DNA of 47,688 bases from an uncultured Clostridia bacterium (GCA_944386415.1 CALXAY010000011.1:1-47688); one strand, 5' to 3'; shown: positions 7,867 to 17,995, counted from the first letter of the stretch. The notes: generated from the sequence alone by a model not told the origin. Numbers and translations are program-made.

Positions 7867-9984
7867 ATGATTAAAAATAGAAAAATATTGTTAAAAATAC
7901 TAATAATTATATTGTTGGGTATAGTAATAAACTGTAACAAATCCTTTGCTAAAATACTAGAAATAGATTGGAATAAAATAGAATTTTATATTCCTGAAGT
8001 AGAAGAACAATTACAAGAGATTAAAGATGGCGTATATACTGTAGCCTGTGCTAAAGATAATAATTACGTATTGGATATTGCTTGGAACTCTTTAGATTGG
8101 GGAGGAAATCTCCAAATATGTAAAAGAAATGGTGGTTCAAATCAAAAGTTCTATATTTCATATGAAGGAGAAGGATATTATAAAATAGCTAATGTAAGTT
8201 CAGCATTAATTATAGATGTGGAAGAAAGTAAAAAAGAAAATGGAACTAATATAAGGCAGTGGGAAGATAATGGAGCAGATGCACAAAGATTTAAAATAAT
8301 AAAAAATGATGATGGAACATATAATTTTATTGCTAAATGCTCAGATAAAGCTTTAGATGTTAATGGAGGTATTTTTGAAGAAGGTACGAATATACAACAA
8401 TGGGAATATATAAATAGTGATGCACAAAAATTCAACTTAGAAGAAACAGAATTTTTACCAGAAGGAATTGTTTCAATTAAGAAAGCAACAAATTATGATA
8501 TATCTTTAGATATAGATAATACAACACCTGAAGAAGGTGAGCAATTACAAATATGGCAAGAAAATGGAAGTTTGGCTCAGCGTTTTGGAATACATAGAGT
8601 AGGAGAAAATGAAGTTCGTATTCGTACAGTTGCATCAGGAGGATGGCTAACTGCAAAAGGTTCAAAAGTTGTCCAATCAGGAAATAGTAAAACACCAGTT
8701 AGTAATGCAAATACATGGGAAGTTAGTTGGAATAGTGGAATTATTTTGAAGAACAAAGAAAATGATTTATACCTTGATATAAAAGGTGATTCTGAAAAGA
8801 ACGGAACAAAAGTACAAGTAAGTGAAAAAACAGAAAATCAAACATCACAAAGATTTTTAGTAAATAAAGAACATTTTATAGAAGATGGTTGGTATGAAAT
8901 TACATCAGCACTTGGAACAACACTAGATTTAGACCATGCAGGTTCAGATTGGGGAGCAAATATATTAACTTGGGAGAAAAATGATCAAAACAACCAGAAA
9001 TTTAATATAAAATATACAGATGAAGGATACTTAATATATAGTATGTATGGACTTCCAATAGAAGTAAAAGACGGAAAAGAACATAATGGAGCAAATGTTC
9101 AACAATGGGAGGAAAATGGAGATCTTTGTCAAAAATGGTGGCCAAAACTTTTAGATGGAGGTTATATAGGATTTAAAAATGCTAAAACGGGAAAATATTT
9201 AGATGTTGCAGATGCATCAGCAGAACTAGGAGCAAATGTTCAACAATGGGAGGAAAATGGTTCAAAAGCACAAATGTGGAAATTAACACCTACAGAATTC
9301 ACAAGTGGATGGTTTAGCCAAAATGGAGTAATGTATTGTGCAGATCCTGTAACAGGTGAGCTTGTAAAAAATTGTACAAGAGTAGATCCAATGATGACAG
9401 ATCCATCACAATATGGTTCTATATATGATTTTGATAGTGAAGGTCGTGCAACATGGCACTTACCTACAGTAGCGGACTTACCAGGAGGAACAGGACCATC
9501 AGCACCAATACCACAACTTGTAGGAGATCAACGTCAACGTACTTTACAACTTGCATTATCTAGAATAGGATGTCCATATAAATTATTAGAAGCACCAACA
9601 GGATTTGTATGTGATGGTTTAACAGCATGGTGTATAACCAATGCTACTGGAATTAAATTTAAGGATACAAATAGATTAGATGACCAAGATATGAGCTGGC
9701 AACATAAGTATATTAGAGAACATAATGGACTAAAAACAGATATTTCACAATTAAAAGCAGGAGATATTATATTTTGGGGAGATTCAGGACGTATTGAAAA
9801 TCATGCTACATATGGAGCAAGACATATTTCAATATACTACCATGATGGAATAATGATACATGCAGCAGATGAAGCACATGGTGTGTGTGAGGGAAGAGTT
9901 CAAGATGAAATAAATGCATTTGGAGACTTAATAGATTTTGGTTCTCCTTATATTGATACAAGTAAATGCGAGATACCTAATTAA
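7867..9984 (+). CDS. Secreted ricin-type lectin repeat protein with NlpC/P60 peptidase domain (paralogue 2)
   Basis: A 705-aa paralogue of the gene before it, with the same order: signal peptide to about residue 30 (INCNKSFA-K), three ricin-type beta-trefoil regions with NxxQKF, AQRF and AQMW motifs, then an NlpC/P60-like domain with Cys582 in GFVCDGLTAW and His653 in ARHISIYYHDGIMIHAA. The C-terminal ends DTSKCEIPN, matching TSKCEIPH of the first copy. The longest frame starts at ATG 7858, but that ATG overlaps the AAAGGAGG ribosome binding site; ATG 7867 is correctly spaced and aligns with MIKTRK of the third copy. The peptidase domain differs most between copies 1 and 2, which suggests different peptide or cross-bridge preference. 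Own promoter and hairpin, so it is probably monocistronic. Confidence 0.88.
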   Translation: MIKNRKILLKILIIILLGIVINCNKSFAKILEIDWNKIEFYIPEVEEQLQEIKDGVYTVACAKDNNYVLDIAWNSLDWGGNLQICKRNGGSNQKFYISYEGEGYYKIANVSSALIIDVEESKKENGTNIRQWEDNGADAQRFKIIKNDDGTYNFIAKCSDKALDVNGGIFEEGTNIQQWEYINSDAQKFNLEETEFLPEGIVSIKKATNYDISLDIDNTTPEEGEQLQIWQENGSLAQRFGIHRVGENEVRIRTVASGGWLTAKGSKVVQSGNSKTPVSNANTWEVSWNSGIILKNKENDLYLDIKGDSEKNGTKVQVSEKTENQTSQRFLVNKEHFIEDGWYEITSALGTTLDLDHAGSDWGANILTWEKNDQNNQKFNIKYTDEGYLIYSMYGLPIEVKDGKEHNGANVQQWEENGDLCQKWWPKLLDGGYIGFKNAKTGKYLDVADASAELGANVQQWEENGSKAQMWKLTPTEFTSGWFSQNGVMYCADPVTGELVKNCTRVDPMMTDPSQYGSIYDFDSEGRATWHLPTVADLPGGTGPSAPIPQLVGDQRQRTLQLALSRIGCPYKLLEAPTGFVCDGLTAWCITNATGIKFKDTNRLDDQDMSWQHKYIREHNGLKTDISQLKAGDIIFWGDSGRIENHATYGARHISIYYHDGIMIHAADEAHGVCEGRVQDEINAFGDLIDFGSPYIDTSKCEIPN
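9351..9458 (+). repeat. 108-nt exact repeat, copy 2
   Basis: Identical to 7074-7181; see that entry. Confidence 0.9.
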
Positions 9985-9998
9985 TATAAAATAACATA

Positions 9999-10034
9999 AA
10001 GTAGACAAGAAATACAAATATTCCTTGTCTACTT
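9999..10034 (+). terminator. Hairpin after second lectin-hydrolase gene
   Basis: AAGTAGACAAG pairs exactly with CTTGTCTACTT across a 14-base loop. No strong T tract follows. Confidence 0.55.
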
Positions 10035-10063
10035 AGGTTATAGGGATATAAACTTTACATAAA

Positions 10064-10093
10064 TTGACAAAAATAGCAAAAAAGGTGTATAAT
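10064..10093 (+). promoter_or_regulatory. Consensus sigma-A promoter 3 of lectin-hydrolase family
   Basis: TTGACA, 18 bases and TATAAT, with the shared TTTACATAAA upstream and TAGGGATATTAGTA at 10100-10113 downstream. Confidence 0.82.
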
Positions 10094-10132
10094 AAAAAGT
10101 AGGGATATTAGTAGAAAAGGAGGAAAAGTATT

Positions 10133-12070
10133 ATGATAAAAACTAGAAAAATCGGAATAAAAATATTAACAATACTATTATTATTTATAGTAATAAATTG
10201 TAATACATCCTTTGCTAAAATACTAGAAATAGACTGGAGTAAATTAGAATTTTATATACCAGAAGAATTAGAACAAAAAATAGAAGACGGAGCATATGTA
10301 ATATCTTGTAGTGCAAATACTAATTTTGTATTAGATGTCGCAGGGCCATCAACAGATAATGGAGCTAAAGTACATGTTTGGACAAGGACAGAAGCACCTA
10401 ATCAAAAATTTTATATAACATATGAGGGAGAAGATTATTATAAAATAGCAAGTATAAATTCAGCAAAGATGTTAGATGTAGCAAATGCATCTACAGAATC
10501 AGGAATACAAATACAACAATATGAAAATAATGATACAGAAGCACAAAGATTTAAAATAGTTAAAAATGAAGATGGAACATATAGTTTTATAGCAAAATGT
10601 TCAGGAATGGCTTTAGATGTATATGGAGGAATATTTGAAGATGGAGGAAAAGTACAACAATATAAAATAAACGGAACAGATGCTCAAAAATTTAATTTAG
10701 AGAAAACAGAATTAATAAATGATAATGTAAATGGTGGAGTAATATCAATAAAGACAGCAAAAAATCCAAGTATGCAAATGGATATGATAAACTGTTCAGA
10801 AGAAGAAGGAAATAAAGTACATTTATGGCAAGATGCGGCAACGTTAGCACAAAGATTTGAAATGCATAGAGTAGGAAAAAATGAAATAAGAATAAGAACA
10901 GCAGCATCAGGAGGATGGCTAAGAGGAAGTAGTAATAAAGAAGGAGCAGATGTAGTACAAATAGGAAACAGTAAAACAGAAGCAAGTAATAGTGATACAT
11001 GGAAAGTAGAATGGGACGAAGGAATAATATTAGTAAATAAAGAAACAGGGTTAGCATTAACGGTAAATGGAGATATAAACACAAATGGAACAGAAATAAA
11101 GCTAGAAAATAAAGTTAATGATGATACACAAAGGTTATTAATAAATACAGAATATTTAATACCAACAGGATATTATACAATACAATCAAAATATGGAACA
11201 ATGTTAGACTTTCCAAATAATAATCAAGGAACGCATCTTCAAACATGGACAGCAACAGGAACATCAAGACAAATATTCGAGATAAGCTATACAAGTGAAG
11301 GATATAAAATAAAATCACCAGTAACAGGATATGTTTTAGATGTATATGATGGTTCAATGCTTAATGCAGCAACAGTACAAATGGAGATAGATGCGGGAAC
11401 ACGTTCACAGAGATGGATACCAGAATTACTAGATGGAGGATATATAGTTCTTAAGAATTTAAATTCAGGAATGGCATTAAATGTACATTTTGCAAATAAA
11501 GAACCAGGAGCAGTAGTAAATCAAGGAAGACAAGATAATGGAGACCCTCAACAATGGAGATTAATACCAACAAATTTAGATGAATTTTCATCAGCTTGGG
11601 GGGATGACTATTCAGGAGATAAGGCATACCTTGCAACAGTTATAGATAGGGCAAATAGAGTAGGAAGCGATACAGATTGGTTCATAGCGATAGATGTAAG
11701 AAATTTTAGATTAACATTAGTACATAGGGTAAATGGAAAATGGATGATAGATGCATGTTTTAATGCAACAATGGGATATCTAGGAAGTAACGGAATGAGT
11801 CATACAGGACTTTCAGATGAAAATGGAAAAGCAGAGACGAATTGGACTGTAACACGTAAAATTCCTAATAGAAGTGGAGACTTATGGTTTGTAAGTTATA
11901 TAGATTATACAAGACCTGATGGAAGTGACTATTCTCAAGGTATTCACAATCATTATGAATTAGCAGGACAATCATATAGCTCACATGGATGTCCAAGATT
12001 AACAGATGAACATGCAAAATATCAGTATGATACTGTAGCAATTGGTTCAAGAGTACATATTTGGCAGTAA
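10133..12070 (+). CDS. Secreted ricin-type lectin repeat protein with L,D-transpeptidase (YkuD) domain
   Basis: A 645-aa paralogue of the two preceding genes in its N-terminal ~480 residues: signal peptide (INCNTSFA-K) and three ricin-type beta-trefoil regions. The C-terminal domain is different. From about residue 505 (DWFIAIDVRNFRLTLVHRVNGKW) it is an L,D-transpeptidase of the YkuD family, with the active-site motif SHGCPRL (His618, Cys620). Such enzymes form 3-3 cross-links in peptidoglycan or attach proteins to it. All key residues are present. The ATG follows AAAGGAGG at good spacing. A shared targeting module on peptidases and a cross-linker implies that all three act at the same wall location. 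Own promoter and a strong terminator. Confidence 0.9.
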   Translation: MIKTRKIGIKILTILLLFIVINCNTSFAKILEIDWSKLEFYIPEELEQKIEDGAYVISCSANTNFVLDVAGPSTDNGAKVHVWTRTEAPNQKFYITYEGEDYYKIASINSAKMLDVANASTESGIQIQQYENNDTEAQRFKIVKNEDGTYSFIAKCSGMALDVYGGIFEDGGKVQQYKINGTDAQKFNLEKTELINDNVNGGVISIKTAKNPSMQMDMINCSEEEGNKVHLWQDAATLAQRFEMHRVGKNEIRIRTAASGGWLRGSSNKEGADVVQIGNSKTEASNSDTWKVEWDEGIILVNKETGLALTVNGDINTNGTEIKLENKVNDDTQRLLINTEYLIPTGYYTIQSKYGTMLDFPNNNQGTHLQTWTATGTSRQIFEISYTSEGYKIKSPVTGYVLDVYDGSMLNAATVQMEIDAGTRSQRWIPELLDGGYIVLKNLNSGMALNVHFANKEPGAVVNQGRQDNGDPQQWRLIPTNLDEFSSAWGDDYSGDKAYLATVIDRANRVGSDTDWFIAIDVRNFRLTLVHRVNGKWMIDACFNATMGYLGSNGMSHTGLSDENGKAETNWTVTRKIPNRSGDLWFVSYIDYTRPDGSDYSQGIHNHYELAGQSYSSHGCPRLTDEHAKYQYDTVAIGSRVHIWQ

Positions 12071-12082
12071 ATATTAAAAGAT

Positions 12083-12117
12083 AAAAGGGCATAAATATAG
12101 CTTTATGTCCTTTTTTT
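12083..12117 (+). terminator. Intrinsic terminator after YkuD gene
   Basis: AAAAGGGCATAAA pairs with TTTATGTCCTTTT (one G-T wobble), followed by a run of seven T. Confidence 0.85.
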
Positions 12118-12179
12118 GTTTTTATAAATAATAAAATAATTAGAAAAATGTTAAACTTTTAAAAATAACAATATTTTAC

Positions 12180-12208
12180 TTGAAAAATTTGCTAATTCAA
12201 TATATAAT
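12180..12208 (+). promoter_or_regulatory. Promoter of the DUF4321-radC-mre operon
   Basis: TTGAAA (12180-12185), 17 bases and TATAAT (12203-12208), 58 bases before the DUF4321 start. It is the only convincing promoter before mreB, so it may drive the whole cell-shape operon. Confidence 0.7.
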
Positions 12209-12265
12209 ACATGTGTGGTAAAAAATAAATATCCGTAGGATGAAAAGAATTTTGGAGGAATAAAA

Positions 12266-12523
12266 ATGGCAACAAAAGAAAAAAATGTATGGATTTTATT
12301 AGTATTTATATTATCAGGAATAGTAGTAGGTGGATTATTAGGAGAACTGGCATCAAAAATTGACTGGCTTTGGTGGCTATCATATGGTGAAAGTTTCGGC
12401 TTAAATGAACCTATAACACTTGATTTAAGCGTAATTCAAATTACATTTGGATTAATGTTTAAAATTAATATATCAAGTATAATAGGAATGATACTTGCAA
12501 TATTTATTTATAAAAAAATATAG
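12266..12523 (+). CDS. DUF4321 family membrane protein
   Basis: An 85-aa protein with two predicted transmembrane segments (about residues 8-29 and 62-82) and a central loop containing W-W-L-S-Y-G and F-G-L-N-E-P. This matches the small DUF4321 family, which in Clostridia is regularly found just upstream of radC-mreBCD. Function unknown; the conserved location suggests a link to cell-shape or wall synthesis. Strong GGAGG ribosome binding site 8 bases before the ATG. It contains TTCGGC in which the reading frame is TTC-GGC, so it is not an in-frame CGG. Confidence 0.8.
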   Translation: MATKEKNVWILLVFILSGIVVGGLLGELASKIDWLWWLSYGESFGLNEPITLDLSVIQITFGLMFKINISSIIGMILAIFIYKKI

Positions 12524-12574
12524 GGATATAGGGGCAAAATATAAGAGATTCTAAAAGAAAGGATTTGATATATT

Positions 12575-13300
12575 TTGTCTATGAAGATGAAAGAATTACC
12601 AGAATTGGAAAGACCATATGAAAAATTAGAAATATATGGAGAAAAAGCATTATCAGATGCAGAATTACTTGCAATAATAATAAAGACAGGAACGAAAGAA
12701 GAGACAGCAGTGCAGTTAGCACAAAGACTACTTAGATTAAATAATACAACAGCTGAAAATTTAAATTATTTAAACACATTAACTATACCAGAGCTAATGC
12801 AACTAAAAGGAATAGGGAAAGTAAAAGCAATACAATTAAAAGCTATAGGAGAGATTGCTGTTAGAATGTTTAAAACATCAAATTATAAAAAAATGATTAT
12901 AAAATATCCTAGAGATTTAGCTAAAATATTAATGAGTGGATTGAGTTTAAAAAAAGAAGAGGTTGTGATAGTTGCTGTTTTAAACAATAAAAATGAACTA
13001 TTAAAATTAGAAGATGTAGCAAATGGTACAATTAATTTTGTAAATATTCCTATGAAAGATATTTTATATGAACCAATTAGAATGAAGGCACCAAAATTTA
13101 TATTGGTACATAATCATCCAAGTGGTGAGCCTAAACCAAGTAAAGAAGATATAGTATATACACAGTGCTTATATAAAACAGCAGAATTAATGGGGCTAGA
13201 AATGATTGATCATATAATAATTGGAAATATGAAATATACAAGTATCTTTACAGAAATTACATCAAAAACAAATGAAGAAGACGTAGATAGTAAAACTTAG
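12575..13300 (+). CDS. radC: RadC family protein (JAMM domain)
   Basis: A 241-aa RadC/YeeS-type protein: N-terminal UPF0758 helix-hairpin-helix (LPELERPYEKLEIYGEKALSDAELLAI, then LKGIGKVKAIQLKA) and a C-terminal JAMM metalloprotease-like domain with HNHPSGEPKPSKED (His179, His181, Asp192 as zinc ligands). Its historic role in DNA repair is not well supported; it is a common neighbour of mreBCD in Firmicutes. The start is uncertain: TTG 12575 lies 11 bases after AAAGGA (12558-12563), whereas ATG 12581 lies 17 after it, so TTG is preferred. mreB follows after 21 bases, so it is part of the operon. Confidence 0.92.
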   Translation: MSMKMKELPELERPYEKLEIYGEKALSDAELLAIIIKTGTKEETAVQLAQRLLRLNNTTAENLNYLNTLTIPELMQLKGIGKVKAIQLKAIGEIAVRMFKTSNYKKMIIKYPRDLAKILMSGLSLKKEEVVIVAVLNNKNELLKLEDVANGTINFVNIPMKDILYEPIRMKAPKFILVHNHPSGEPKPSKEDIVYTQCLYKTAELMGLEMIDHIIIGNMKYTSIFTEITSKTNEEDVDSKT

Positions 13301-14357
<1,057 letters not shown>

Positions 14358-14373
14358 AAACAAGGAGTAAAAA

Positions 14374-15189
14374 ATGTATAGGAAGAAAAAAAGTGGAATT
14401 ATAGGAATTATCATTACTATTATAATTTTAGTTTTAGTTGTAATATTTTCAAATGGAGAAACAAATACAAGTTTTTTTGAAAATGCTGCAACTAATTTAG
14501 TTATGCCTATACAAAATGGTTTAACTTATTTAAAAAACAAGTTAAGTGGAAATGGAACATTTTTTACAGATATCAACAATTTAAAAGAAGAAAATGAAAA
14601 ATTAAAACAAAGAAATAGCGAATTAGAACAATCTTTAAGAGAACTTGAAAATATAAAAACACAAAATGAGACATTACAAGAATATTTAAATTTAAGTGAA
14701 AAATATGGAGAATATAATACAATTCCTAGTTATGTTATAAATAAAGATATAAGTAATTATTCTAAGACAATAGTTATAAATGTAGGAAGTGATGATGGAG
14801 TTAAGGAGAATATGACTGTTATTGGAGATCAGGGATTAGTTGGACATGTAATTTCTGTAACTAATGGTACAGCAAAAGTACAAACAATTATAGATACAGC
14901 AAGTTCAGTTAGTTGTACAATGAGTACAACAGATGAAAGTATAGTTTGTAAAGGAACGTTAGATGAAGATTCTACTTTAAGAGGAATGTATATACCAACA
15001 GATGCAAATGTTGTACAAGGAGATAGTGTTGAAACTTCAGGATTAGGAGGAATTTATCCAAAAGGTATTCATGTAGGAATTGTAAGAAGTGTAGAAAATG
15101 CACAAAATATAACAGATAGATATGCGACAATAGACACAGCAGTTGATTTTGATAAGTTGGATACTGTACTTGTAATTATTAATCAATAA
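14374..15189 (+). CDS. mreC: Rod shape-determining protein MreC
   Basis: A 271-aa bitopic membrane protein of the elongasome that links MreB to the periplasmic/extracellular wall-synthesis enzymes. Residues about 7-25 are the membrane anchor, about 65-105 a coiled coil (LKEENEKLKQRNSELEQSLRELENIK...), and about 110-271 the double beta-barrel domain with the signature VINVGSDDGVKENMTVIGDQGLVGHV and GLGGIYPKGIHVGIV. The length is typical. The ribosome binding site AAGGAG precedes the ATG, and it follows mreB by 16 bases and precedes mreD by 13. No disruption; it contains no in-frame CGG. Confidence 0.95.
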   Translation: MYRKKKSGIIGIIITIIILVLVVIFSNGETNTSFFENAATNLVMPIQNGLTYLKNKLSGNGTFFTDINNLKEENEKLKQRNSELEQSLRELENIKTQNETLQEYLNLSEKYGEYNTIPSYVINKDISNYSKTIVINVGSDDGVKENMTVIGDQGLVGHVISVTNGTAKVQTIIDTASSVSCTMSTTDESIVCKGTLDEDSTLRGMYIPTDANVVQGDSVETSGLGGIYPKGIHVGIVRSVENAQNITDRYATIDTAVDFDKLDTVLVIINQ

Positions 15190-15202
15190 AGAGGTGAATT
15201 AA

Positions 15203-15737
15203 TTGAAAAAACTAGTCATAAATATAGTTCTAGTAGTAGTTCGGATTAATTATATATTATCTTCAATCAAACTTCTTTACATGGTTTAATATAGCAGGTG
15301 TTATGCCAAATATATTTGTAATATATGTTTTATTTGTTGGATTATTTGCAAGTAGAACATTAGGGACAATTTATGGTGTAGCTGTGGGATTGACATTAGA
15401 TTTATTATTAGGTCAACAGATTGGTATTAATGCAGTAACATTAGGTTTAGTAGGTTTTTTAGCAGGAGTATTTGATAAAAACTTTTCAAAAGATAGTAGA
15501 ATGACCATAATGATTATGGTTTTTGGTTCTACATTTTTAATAGAAGTTTTAAATTATTTATTAAACTATATTTTTTTAGGAATAAATGTAGAAATTGTAA
15601 ACTTTTTAATAATACTTAGTATAGAGATTATATATAATTTGATTTTAACTATTATATTATATCCATTAATACAAAAAGCAGGATATTATATAGAAAATGA
15701 ATATAAGGGAAATAAAATTTTAACAAGATATTTTTAA
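15203..15737 (+). CDS. mreD: Rod shape-determining protein MreD, read through a +1 frameshift
   Basis: MreD is a small polytopic membrane protein of the elongasome. A TTG start (15203) follows AAGAGGTGA and gives KKLVINIVLVVV, then CGG at 15242-15244 and, in zero frame, a TAA at 15287. Skipping C15242 gives GGA-TTA-ATT..., i.e. GLIIYYLQSNFFTWFNIAGVMPN, the classic MreD N-terminal region (LQS...F...IAGV.PN), and continues to 15737. The joined protein is 177 aa with five or six membrane segments and the usual GLxxG/LLLGQxxGxNA loop. The ATG at 15303 would remove the first membrane helix and has no ribosome binding site. So the gene is intact but for one base, as in mreB. Confidence 0.85.
15239..15245 (+). 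other. Putative +1 frameshift site GTT-CGG-A in mreD
   Basis: In zero frame: GTT (15239-15241), CGG (15242-15244). Dropping C15242 gives GTT-GGA and restores MreD. Same TT-C-GG context and Gly product as the mreB site, but no SD-like tract and no stop directly after. Confidence 0.58.
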
Positions 15738-15772
15738 TTTAAAAGAAATATAAAATGGAAGAAGGTGATAGT

Positions 15773-17896
15773 TTGATAAGAAGAAATAGAACTCCTAAAA
15801 AAGCTAATGTAAATCTTAGGTTTAATATATTAACAGTTATTGTTTATGTTATAGGAATAATATTGATTGTCAAGCTATTTAGCCTTCAAATTGTACATGG
15901 TGCAGAATATAGGGAACAATCAAACACAAGGCTAACTAGGGAAAGCACATTAGAAGCAGCAAGAGGAGATATTTTAGATAGAACAGGAGCTACTTTAGTT
16001 ACATCTGATATGCAATTCTCTTTAGAAATGTATAAAACTAAAATAGATGATAACCAGCTTAATATCTCTATTTTAAATATGATAGAAGTTCTTGAAAAAT
16101 ATGGAGTTTCTTATCCAGATTCTTTCCCTATTAGTGTTAATCCATATGCATTCACAATATCAGATGAGGAATTAGCAGAATGGAAAGATGATAATAACTT
16201 AGATGAAAATATAAGTGCAGAAGGTGCTTTTGATGAATTTATGGAAAAGTATGAGATTACAAATACAAATAATGTTGATGAGATAAGAAAAATAGTAGCT
16301 ATTAGGTATCAAATATCTATAGAAGGTTATAGTAGTACAAAATCTATAACAATAGCAGATAATATACCAAGAGAAGCAGTAGCAGAATTTAGTGAAAGCT
16401 CAGATAAGTTTGCAGGAATAAATATCTCGGTAAAACCAGTAAGAGAATATACATCAGGGACATTAGCATCACATATTCTAGGTTATGCTTCACAAATAAG
16501 TAGTGAAGAATATGCAACAAGAAAAGAGACATATAGTCAAAACGATATTATAGGAAAAACAGGTATAGAATATGTATTTGAAGAATATCTAAAAGGAAAA
16601 AATGGAACGAAGCAAATTGATATGGCTGTTGATGGAACAACAACTGCAGAATATGTTTCAGAAAAAGCAGTAGAGGGAGCAGACGTAGTACTTACAATAG
16701 ATGCTAATCTTCAAAGAGTTACGGAAGAAGCATTAGCTGCAAATATTCAAAAAATATCTAGTGGAGGATTTGGACAAAGGTTTGATACAAATGCAGGTGC
16801 TTGTGTTGTAATGAATGTAAATTCTGGTGAAATTTTAGCTATGGCAAGTTATCCAACATATAATCCAGCAGATTTTGTAGGAGGAATAAGTACAGAAAAT
16901 TGGAATAACTATAATAATAACTCAGCACATCCATTAGTAAATAAAGCTGTTCAAAATTCATATTCACCGGGTTCTACTTTTAAAATGGTAACAGCTATAG
17001 CAGGATTAGAATCAGGTGCAATAGACTTAAGAACAAGAATAAACGATACAGGAAGATATACAAAATATAGAGATTTCCAACCTGTTTGTTGGTATTATAC
17101 TGATTATCATAGAGGACATGGCTGGCTTGATGTTTCAGGAGCTATTGAAAAATCTTGTAATTATTTCTTTTATGAGACAGCAGATAGAATGGGAATAGAT
17201 ACTTTAGCAAGAACAGCTAAATATTTTGGATTAGGGAATAAAACAGGAGTAGAATTACCAAGTGAAGCATCTGGCTCAGTAGCAAGTCCAGAAACGAAGG
17301 AAAGATTGCATCCAAATGATCCATCATGGTATGCTGCAGATACTCTGCAAGCAGCAATAGGACAGAATGATAATTCTTTTAGCCCTGTTCAAATGGCGAG
17401 ATATATAAGCATATTAGCAAATGGAGGAAATAGAATAGATCCTACAATAGTGAGAACTGTAAGGAAATCAGACGGTGTAGAAGTTTCAAAAGAAGAAATA
17501 GAAAGTTTTGTAAATCAAAAATTAGGAATAGAAGCAGAACAAGTAGAAGATATTAACATAAATCAAGATTATTTAGATGCGGTCCTTGCTGGTATGGAAT
17601 CAGTTACACAGGATAGTTCAGGTACAGCATATGTTAGGTTTAAAGATTTTGGAATTAGTGTAGGAGGAAAAACTGGATCAGCAGAAGCAGCAGGAGATAA
17701 AGTAAATGCATGGTTTGTCGGATTTGCACCTTTTGAAAATCCAGAGATAGCAATTGTTGTTATTGTGGAAAATGGTGGACATGGAAACTATACAGCAGAA
17801 GTGGTAAGAGATATAATGGAAGAATATTTTGGAATGAATGTAGAAACTATTGAAGAAGACATGACAGCAGAACCTTATGTGCAAATTATGAATTAA
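15773..17896 (+). CDS. mrdA: Penicillin-binding protein 2 (elongation-specific transpeptidase)
   Basis: A class B PBP that cross-links peptidoglycan during side-wall elongation together with MreBCD. One N-terminal membrane helix (about residues 16-38), a dimerisation/pedestal domain with RGDILDRTG, and a transpeptidase domain with STFK (Ser401), SCN (461-463) and KTGS (from Lys633). All catalytic motifs are intact. The frame can open at ATG 15755, which lacks a ribosome binding site; TTG 15773 follows GAAGGTGA in the same way as the TTG of mreD, so I prefer it (707 aa). Being last in the mre operon identifies it as PBP2 rather than SpoVD or FtsI. A strong terminator follows. Confidence 0.93.
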   Translation: MIRRNRTPKKANVNLRFNILTVIVYVIGIILIVKLFSLQIVHGAEYREQSNTRLTRESTLEAARGDILDRTGATLVTSDMQFSLEMYKTKIDDNQLNISILNMIEVLEKYGVSYPDSFPISVNPYAFTISDEELAEWKDDNNLDENISAEGAFDEFMEKYEITNTNNVDEIRKIVAIRYQISIEGYSSTKSITIADNIPREAVAEFSESSDKFAGINISVKPVREYTSGTLASHILGYASQISSEEYATRKETYSQNDIIGKTGIEYVFEEYLKGKNGTKQIDMAVDGTTTAEYVSEKAVEGADVVLTIDANLQRVTEEALAANIQKISSGGFGQRFDTNAGACVVMNVNSGEILAMASYPTYNPADFVGGISTENWNNYNNNSAHPLVNKAVQNSYSPGSTFKMVTAIAGLESGAIDLRTRINDTGRYTKYRDFQPVCWYYTDYHRGHGWLDVSGAIEKSCNYFFYETADRMGIDTLARTAKYFGLGNKTGVELPSEASGSVASPETKERLHPNDPSWYAADTLQAAIGQNDNSFSPVQMARYISILANGGNRIDPTIVRTVRKSDGVEVSKEEIESFVNQKLGIEAEQVEDININQDYLDAVLAGMESVTQDSSGTAYVRFKDFGISVGGKTGSAEAAGDKVNAWFVGFAPFENPEIAIVVIVENGGHGNYTAEVVRDIMEEYFGMNVETIEEDMTAEPYVQIMN

Positions 17897-17995
17897 CAAT
17901 GTTCTAAATAGAACAAAATGTTTAATTTGCGATACATTTTAATATTTTAAACAGGAAATTACTTTAACTTTTTCCATGAATAAATTATAAAAAAG

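Noticed and set aside
10684..11636. Several Leu-rich minus-strand open frames inside the lectin and surface genes
   Set aside because: They arise from AT-rich, stop-poor reverse strands of long plus-strand genes; no ribosome binding sites and only low-complexity Leu/His/Tyr sequence.
12395..12410. TTCGG in the DUF4321 gene, and TTCGG at 2186, 21006, 39307 and 40576, as further frameshift sites
   Set aside because: In these genes CGG is split between codons (TTC-GGN or TCG-GNN) and the frames are uninterrupted.
15303..15737. MreD starting at ATG 15303
   Set aside because: It would remove the first membrane helix; the upstream frame plus one skipped base gives the conserved MreD N-terminus and a well-placed TTG start.
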